From NCBI GenBank assembly GCA_018398765.1, contig JAHBMJ010002059.1:1-23210 (forward strand): 23,210 bases of DNA, read 5' to 3'. A program made the translations under genes and the position numbers. Numbering within the stretch: position 1 is the stretch's first letter; the number at the start of each line of letters is the position of its first letter. Positions 18,751 to 23,210 of this stretch are shown piece after piece. This stretch comes from Chromera velia. Its lineage: Eukaryota; Sar; Chromeraceae. The notes beneath the pieces were generated by a model. That model saw only the letters and a list, made by a program, of their open reading frames with translations. It did not search any database and was not told the DNA's origin.

Positions 18751-21700
18751 CGTGGAAGTATGTGCTGGTGCGTTCATTTGAAGTTCATCTCTTTGTCCTT
18801 TTCACGCGCCGCGCGACAGTTGTGTTCCCTTCCTTCTTTCCTTTGCAGCTGGAGGGTCGTTGCTTTGAGCTCCTGGAGACGGAGCTCAGGGCCGTGCAAG
18901 ACCAGCCAGCGCACTCCTCCACCTTCAGTCAGTAGTCGGGTAGAGGAAAAGAGAATGAGAGAGATGTGGACAGGAAGACTGCAAAAGATTGTCTGTCCGT
19001 CGCGAATATGAATTCTCAGTTTGCCTCCTTCCGTGTTGATCAGCTGTCTTCTTCTTTTTCGGTTTTGTTGGAATCCTGCCCCTTTGTGCTTCCTTTTCTT
19101 TGTAGAGTTTGCGTTTTTTGTCCCGCTTGTCTGCAGCCCAATACGCTCCCTCAGGGCCCTTCTCTATTCCTGCACGAAAACCCGGTGGAGAAGGGGAAGC
19201 AGACGTCGGGGGGGTTTCTGTCGTGGCGCGGCTGGGCGGGGATGACCGAGACGAAGAGCACACGGATCAGGTCAGGGAGGGAGGGGGGGAGGGAGGGAGG
19301 CTCAGACAGACAGACTGCATAGAGACTGTTGGGCCACATCCAGTGTAGAGAATTCGTACAGGATTTTCCACTGTTCTGCGTTCTGCGTTGCGGTCAGAAG
19401 TCTGGACATCACCCTGTGCTTATGTGAATGTGTGAGTCGTCTGAAAGTCGCGTCTTTCTTGTGGAGCCTCAACGGAACATGAGCACAACTTTTCTCAGTG
19501 CAAGTCCCTGAAAGAATGCAAGAGGGTGCCCAACTGATCAATGATTATGTATCTGAAGCCAAAGCGTCGGGCTTTATGCAAACACTTCTCTATTTCTTTC
19601 TTCCTGCCTACCTTGCCTTGTTTGTCTGAGAGAGCACGCAGCCCATGTACAGCTGCGGTTCCCTGGCGCCTCGGTTCTCCTCCAAGATGACGAGCACCCG
19701 GAGAGCCAAGGCGGAGGATGCAGAAGGGGAGGGAGGGGCAGAGGCAGACGAAGGTGCTTCGGCCAGTGGAAGCGCCAGGAAGCAGAAGGACACAGGCGGG
19801 GGCTGCATGCGTTGTGCAGTGGAGAGACGCCGCCAGCCCTGGTAGGGGGGGGAATCGCCGTCAACCTTCCTTCTCTCTCTCTGTCTGTCTGCCGGTTTCC
19901 TTATCCGTCTTCTGTCCTTCGTGTGACGTGTTTGTGTGCGCACTTCAGTCGGCTTTCCTGGAAGCCCTGCTGGAAGAGTTGACAACGAAGATTGCATAGA
20001 ATGCATGTTGGGAGGGAGCATTTAGGATCGTCATCTGTACTCGATGTGAGAACCCCATGAAAGGAGGAAAGACAGAAAAAGGGTTTAGCAGTGACAACCA
20101 ATTGCGGAAAGAATCAGGGCACAGCCACTCTATGGGTCCCTTTTTTTTTTCGTGTCTGCAAAGAGAGAAGAAGTAAAGGAAGGGAAGGGCTCTCTTCAAG
20201 AGGCTTCTATCTATTGCTTTATGTGAACAAGAACATTCAGGATGGTCTCTTCCGCCCTGCAGGGAGAGAACTGAAGGAGCAATCCATCTTCTTGTCGCGG
20301 TGGCTGACCGTCGACCTGTTCGTGCTCTCGAGCTGGTCGATCTTGCGTTGAGCACGTTCGAGCTCACTCACTTCAAGTAAGACAGGGGGCGCGAGGAGGG
20401 TGATCGAAGAGTCTGCAAAAAGAGCTGAGCTTGTCTCTCACTGTTCGCACCTGTCGTTCGTTCGATGGTGTCGATGCGGGGCGGGGTGAGGGGTTGTGTC
20501 AGTATGTGTTGACGTGTTGTGAAGACGTGCGATGCTTCCCCTCGTCTGTTGTGTGCCCCCCTCATGCTCCCTCAGTCTGCCGAGGGAATTCTTCTTGTAG
20601 GCGCGCTCCTTCATTTGTCTCTTTCCCTTGGACCTTCAACTTTTTGTCTCATCCTTGCAACGGCTCCCAGATGCGTTCATGCAGACACGCAGGTACACTG
20701 ACAGCACGACGGTCACTTTGATTTGTTTGTTTTTTTCGGCTCCTTCCTCTCATCTTTTTTTGCTTCCTTCCTTTCTGAAATTAAGCCAACTGTCCCTGCC
20801 CATTGCTTGCGGGTATTTTATATTTTATTTCTCCAGCAGAGAGAAGCAGATATGCATGCATTCTTGGGAGGTACGTACCTGTTGACAGTGAAAGCAATTC
20901 ATGACTTCTCTTCTTTTCTCTCTCTGCAGGCATTTCGCTTACTTGCTAGCCACGGTATCCCGGGCTCTCCCTCAAATTTTCAAGTCTATCATGGGCGACC
21001 AGGGCAGACCCAGACGCCGCCCCCGTCGCGGCATCGGTCCCACAAATGTAGCGCCGCCACCCCAACCCGAGGACACTCAAGCCAAGCACAGCCAGGCGCC
21101 GCCTCCGCCTTCCTCTTCTTCTATCGGAGAGGCAATGGACAGGGTACGGCAGATTCTACAGAAGCCGACCGCGCCCTCTCTTCCTCGCCTGGCAGATGAG
21201 CTGGCTGCCCAGTTCAAAGGGAGAGGCACCTCGAGCGTCTGGGAGGGAGACAGCAGTTCTCTGCCGCCCTCGGAGGGGAGTGAGAGTGGAACTGTGGAAG
21301 GTGGGGGTGACCCGGAGGCTGTCGCTCCTTCTGCTTCTGCTTTGGAGAGGGAAAGGATGACGGGAAGGGAAGGGGGGTTGTCGTCTTCGGGGGAGAGAAA
21401 GAAGCTGAGGGGGCGTGTGGCGCTACTGCAAGCTTTGGAGGCTCTTGATGGAGCCAAGCGGGAGGTACGTGAATGACATGCACTTTGTGTGTGCACGCTG
21501 TACGTGTCCATGCTTACAGATTGTGGACACATCCGCACGCATGGAGACAATGGGATCAGCCTGGCATTTGAAGGAGCTGGAACGTGGAGAGAGATTGTCC
21601 TGGAATGCGCACACACATCCTCTCAGGATGCTGAATGATGTTTCTCAAAGTCTCGCCTCCCTCTCTGCCTGTGTCCAATAGTACAAAGATTTATTTCGAA

Positions 21701-22144
21701 TCCTCCCTTCTTCTTGTTGACTGTAGCACCCTCATTGTCCCCGTCCCCTCGGATGCTTCTCCAGGCCTCTTGTCACTGCTTCTTCTCCGCAATGCCCCCA
21801 GCTCTGAAGAGTAGACATGAAGAGAGAACAGATGGACAGCCAGATTTGTTTGCCAAAAAAGAGGCAGCAGAAACGGAGTTGCCGAGTTCTTCCAAAATTA
21901 AGGAATAGATCGAGCTTCCTTTCATTTAAGACGGGGATCGTTGACGCGCCATGCGACTCTCGGTCATGCCGGTCCTCTGATCCGCGTCCGTCCTGATCAC
22001 AAGGCGGCAAACAACGTTGACGAAACCCTTTAACTGTCAGTAGCCAGTTTTGTGCATTCCCAAGTCTTCAGCGTGTTCTTCCTTCTCTGTTCTCTGCAGG
22101 CATACGAAGCACTCACAACGATGCGTCTACAGATGGCGGGATGA
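12127..22144 (+). CDS. HEAT/ARM-repeat protein, 19 exons, 840 residues (reconstructed)
   Basis: Exons: 12127-12172, 12426-12538, 13085-13166, 13708-13769, 14008-14277, 14774-14880, 15363-15407, 15932-16046, 16437-16499, 17091-17147, 17525-17576, 17836-18098, 18245-18385, 18849-18927, 19137-19270, 19642-19841, 20263-20376, 20930-21464, 22100-22144. All junctions are GT-AG, phases agree throughout, and the total is 841 codons including TGA. Conserved-looking helical blocks, in order: EGWRSLETCM (192-201), NHKNRFVREISFRALG (232-247), LADNWSQVRFASAEATRAFM (274-293), CLNRRYVAEGVRSYSLETWR (312-331), NHAVREAAC (362-370), SWPVREAAC (409-417), LSDNIPKLRETAAKAMG (in 426-472), MYSCGSLAP (545-553), QPWERTEGAIHLL (near 608-620), then a low-complexity Pro/Ser/Gly tail (about 670-815) and a short terminal helix. 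The paired-helix pattern with W/R-V-R positions is typical of HEAT repeats, so a scaffold role is likely. I recognise the motif set as a conserved protist family but cannot name it. Two in-phase extra exons are possible (see separate entry). Confidence 0.82.
13429..13546 (+). repeat. 118-base pure pyrimidine TTTC tract inside intron 3
   Basis: Uninterrupted C/T sequence, mostly TTTC units, extending to 13572 with a single G at 13547. It lies between exon 3 (ends 13166) and exon 4 (starts 13708). Shorter TTTC runs occur at 13206-13235, and a CTGC run at 13391-13410. On the opposite strand it reads as low-complexity Lys/Glu/Arg frames that are not genes. Confidence 0.92.
14546..15111 (+). other. 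Two possible extra in-phase exons of the HEAT-repeat gene
   Basis: 14546-14584 (39 bases, acceptor CACGCAG, strong donor G|GTGAGT) would insert RVKDEMNTELYDL, and 15055-15111 (57 bases, donor CA|GTACGC) would insert a 19-residue proline-rich piece. Both keep phase. I left them out of the main model because direct joining gives smoother HEAT sequence (HDT-EGWRSLE, and LLTLL-IEACNHKNRF). They may be cassette exons or chance. Confidence 0.3.
16547..16597 (+). repeat. Tandem duplication of a 26-bp unit
   Basis: TCCTTTGTTTAAAAAGTGAT begins at 16547 and recurs at 16573 with one change (GTGGT). It sits just inside intron 9 of the HEAT-repeat gene, about 50 bp after the donor at 16500. Confidence 0.85.
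18616..18656 (+). repeat. TTAG tetranucleotide microsatellite in intron 13
   Basis: Repeated TTAG units with a few variants (GTCA, AATT). Confidence 0.75.
18698..18748 (+). repeat. TG dinucleotide microsatellite in intron 13
   Basis: A near-perfect TG run interrupted once by GAA, about 100 bp before the exon beginning at 18849. Confidence 0.9.
19275..19300 (+). promoter_or_regulatory. G-quadruplex motif just inside an intron donor
   Basis: Five G-runs of three or more separated by single A residues, and a final GG, begin four bases after the donor boundary that follows exon 15 (ends 19270). This satisfies the canonical four-run quadruplex pattern on the coding (RNA) strand. An effect on splicing is speculative. 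Confidence 0.6.
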
Positions 22145-23210
22145 CCGAGTTGCAAAGCAGTGACATGGAAAGAATTTGAACCAACTTCTTCTATTGTAAA
22201 CTGCATGGAAGAGGTGGCTTTTAAAACTCTAGTTGAAAGAGGATGCGTGTCAATCAATGAAAAACGTTTAAGGAAGTAAGGTATCTAGGTATAAGGTCTT
22301 CCTTTTATAAAAAACTGTAGACACTATGAATTTATCACTAGATTCATCTAGAGATTCATTATGTTATTATTATCATATGCCATCGTTATCGATTCATCAA
22401 ACAATACTAAGTAACAACTAGGTTAAACGTCTGTAAGTCAATTGATGCAAGCCAGGTAGAATCCTAGGTAAAATCTGAGGTAGATTAAATTAGGCATGGA
22501 CTACATTTTTATAAAGTGATAATAATAACTAAATTTAGAACTAAATGATTATTCTATATTGATACATTGCACAAAGCCTTGCTTTTAATTAATGTAAGTA
22601 ACTTTAAAGTCGCGTTGCTGTTAAAACCACAGTTTTTATAAGTTTTACGACCCTAAACCTAGCCTTACACCCTAATAAAGGTCTCCACATTAAATTGTTA
22701 TTGGAATTTGCCTAGAATTAATTTGTTAACTTATTGGAAACTTTATGGCCATAAGTTGGTCCATAACTCTCTAGCTACACAGTAACCAAATGATTAACTT
22801 AATGAGTAATAATGAGTAAATTAAAAGGGTAACGGGGGGGGCATTGATTTAAAGTTTGTTTGTAGTGTCTACCCTATCAAATTGAGACAAATGGAACAAG
22901 AAAATGGTTAAAAATTAACCATTTAGGTCTCAATTTTCATTTTTGGTACACCTCAGTTTCATGAAAAATATTTATCATACAAGTCTCAAAACTAGTGTGC
23001 CTAACTTAATTTTAATAGTTTAATGTTATCACTAACTTTGAAGCTCTTAGAGAAAAGATTTTTCATACTTTTTACCATTTATCATTTTTGGTAATCAAAA
23101 AAAAAAGAATTGGTACATAATTTTTTCCTATACAAAGAAAATGGTGAATCTATTTTTTTTTTGGTATGAATTGGTAATCATTTTTTTTTTATGGGTTTAG
23201 TTGTTCTTTA
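22145..23210. other. AT-rich 3' flank with foldback and degenerate repeats
   Basis: No gene seen. Composition drops sharply to AT-rich after about 22260. TCATTTTTGGTA occurs twice (about 22937 and 23084) and TTGGTAATCA also recurs (about 23088 and 23170), suggesting remnants of a dispersed repeat. A nested inverted repeat lies at 22879-22936. Confidence 0.5.
22879..22936. repeat. Nested inverted repeat (AT-rich foldback)
   Basis: The inner arms AAATGGTTAA and TTAACCATTT are perfect across a 3-base AAA loop (about 22902-22924). The outer arms AAATTGAGAC (22879-22888) and GTCTCAATTT (22927-22936) are also perfect. Beyond them, GTGTCTACC on the left and GGTACAC on the right are weakly complementary, so the whole may be a small foldback element of about 90 bp. 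Confidence 0.7.

Noticed and set aside
19949-19998. Exon-like stretch SAFLEALLEELTTKIA after an acceptor-like CTTCAG
   Set aside because: It ends in a stop, and the flanking exons 19642-19841 and 20263-20376 join in phase to give a continuous W-E-R-T-E-G block, so this lies in the intron.
20600-20694. Helical-looking stretch LFVSSLQRLPDAFMQT before a GTACAC
   Set aside because: No acceptor gives the required phase after the exon ending at 20376, while joining directly to 20930 does and yields THFKHFAYLL.
21520-21680. Possible exon after TTACAG (IVDTSARMETMGSAW)
   Set aside because: Joining 21464 to 22100 directly keeps phase and gives a plausible short C-terminus; no donor in this stretch is convincing.
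1-23210. CRISPR arrays, bacterial operons, tRNA or rRNA genes, defence or toxin systems
   Set aside because: No regularly spaced repeats, no tRNA B-box-like core and no operon-like gene packing were seen; the window is eukaryotic in character.

Overview
The window looks like nuclear DNA of an intron-rich protist. My best guess is a chromerid or other alveolate alga, with a stramenopile relative as the alternative. The reasons are spliced genes with pyrimidine-rich TGCAG acceptors, a large share of simple-sequence DNA, decayed LTR retrotransposons, small foldback transposons, and a protein whose N-terminus recalls the expanded ankyrin families of these groups. No bacterial operon, CRISPR array or tRNA/rRNA gene was seen. 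The taxon is an inference.

Layout. 1-1231 (minus): decayed LTR-retrotransposon Gag, with a Q-rich N-terminus, capsid-like core and RGG-rich tail running off the left edge. 1232-4880: no convincing gene; it holds dispersed repeats, small perfect hairpins and pyrimidine microsatellites. 4882-6336 (minus): a three-exon 2-oxoglutarate/Fe(II) oxygenase gene with all expected ligands. 6337-7100: intergenic region between divergent genes, with a GC-rich block and a run of TGCATGCA. 7101-9169 (plus): an ankyrin-like family protein split over three reading frames (unresolved introns, or a young pseudogene). 9735-10200 (minus): Ty1/copia reverse-transcriptase relic. 10572-11169: two copies of one MITE family, each with its own 8-bp target duplication. 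11180-12126: upstream region with a GC-rich island. 12127-22144 (plus): one large gene, reconstructed here as 19 phase-compatible exons coding for an 840-residue HEAT/ARM-repeat protein. 22145-23210: AT-rich flank with a foldback structure.

The three host genes do not form a pathway. One is an oxygenase enzyme, one a putative interaction/scaffold protein and one a HEAT-repeat scaffold. The oxygenase and the ankyrin-like gene are divergent and may share regulatory DNA. The most distinctive items are the MITE pair, whose internal hairpins differ by compensatory changes between copies, and the HEAT-repeat gene, whose conserved motifs I recognise as a family but cannot name.
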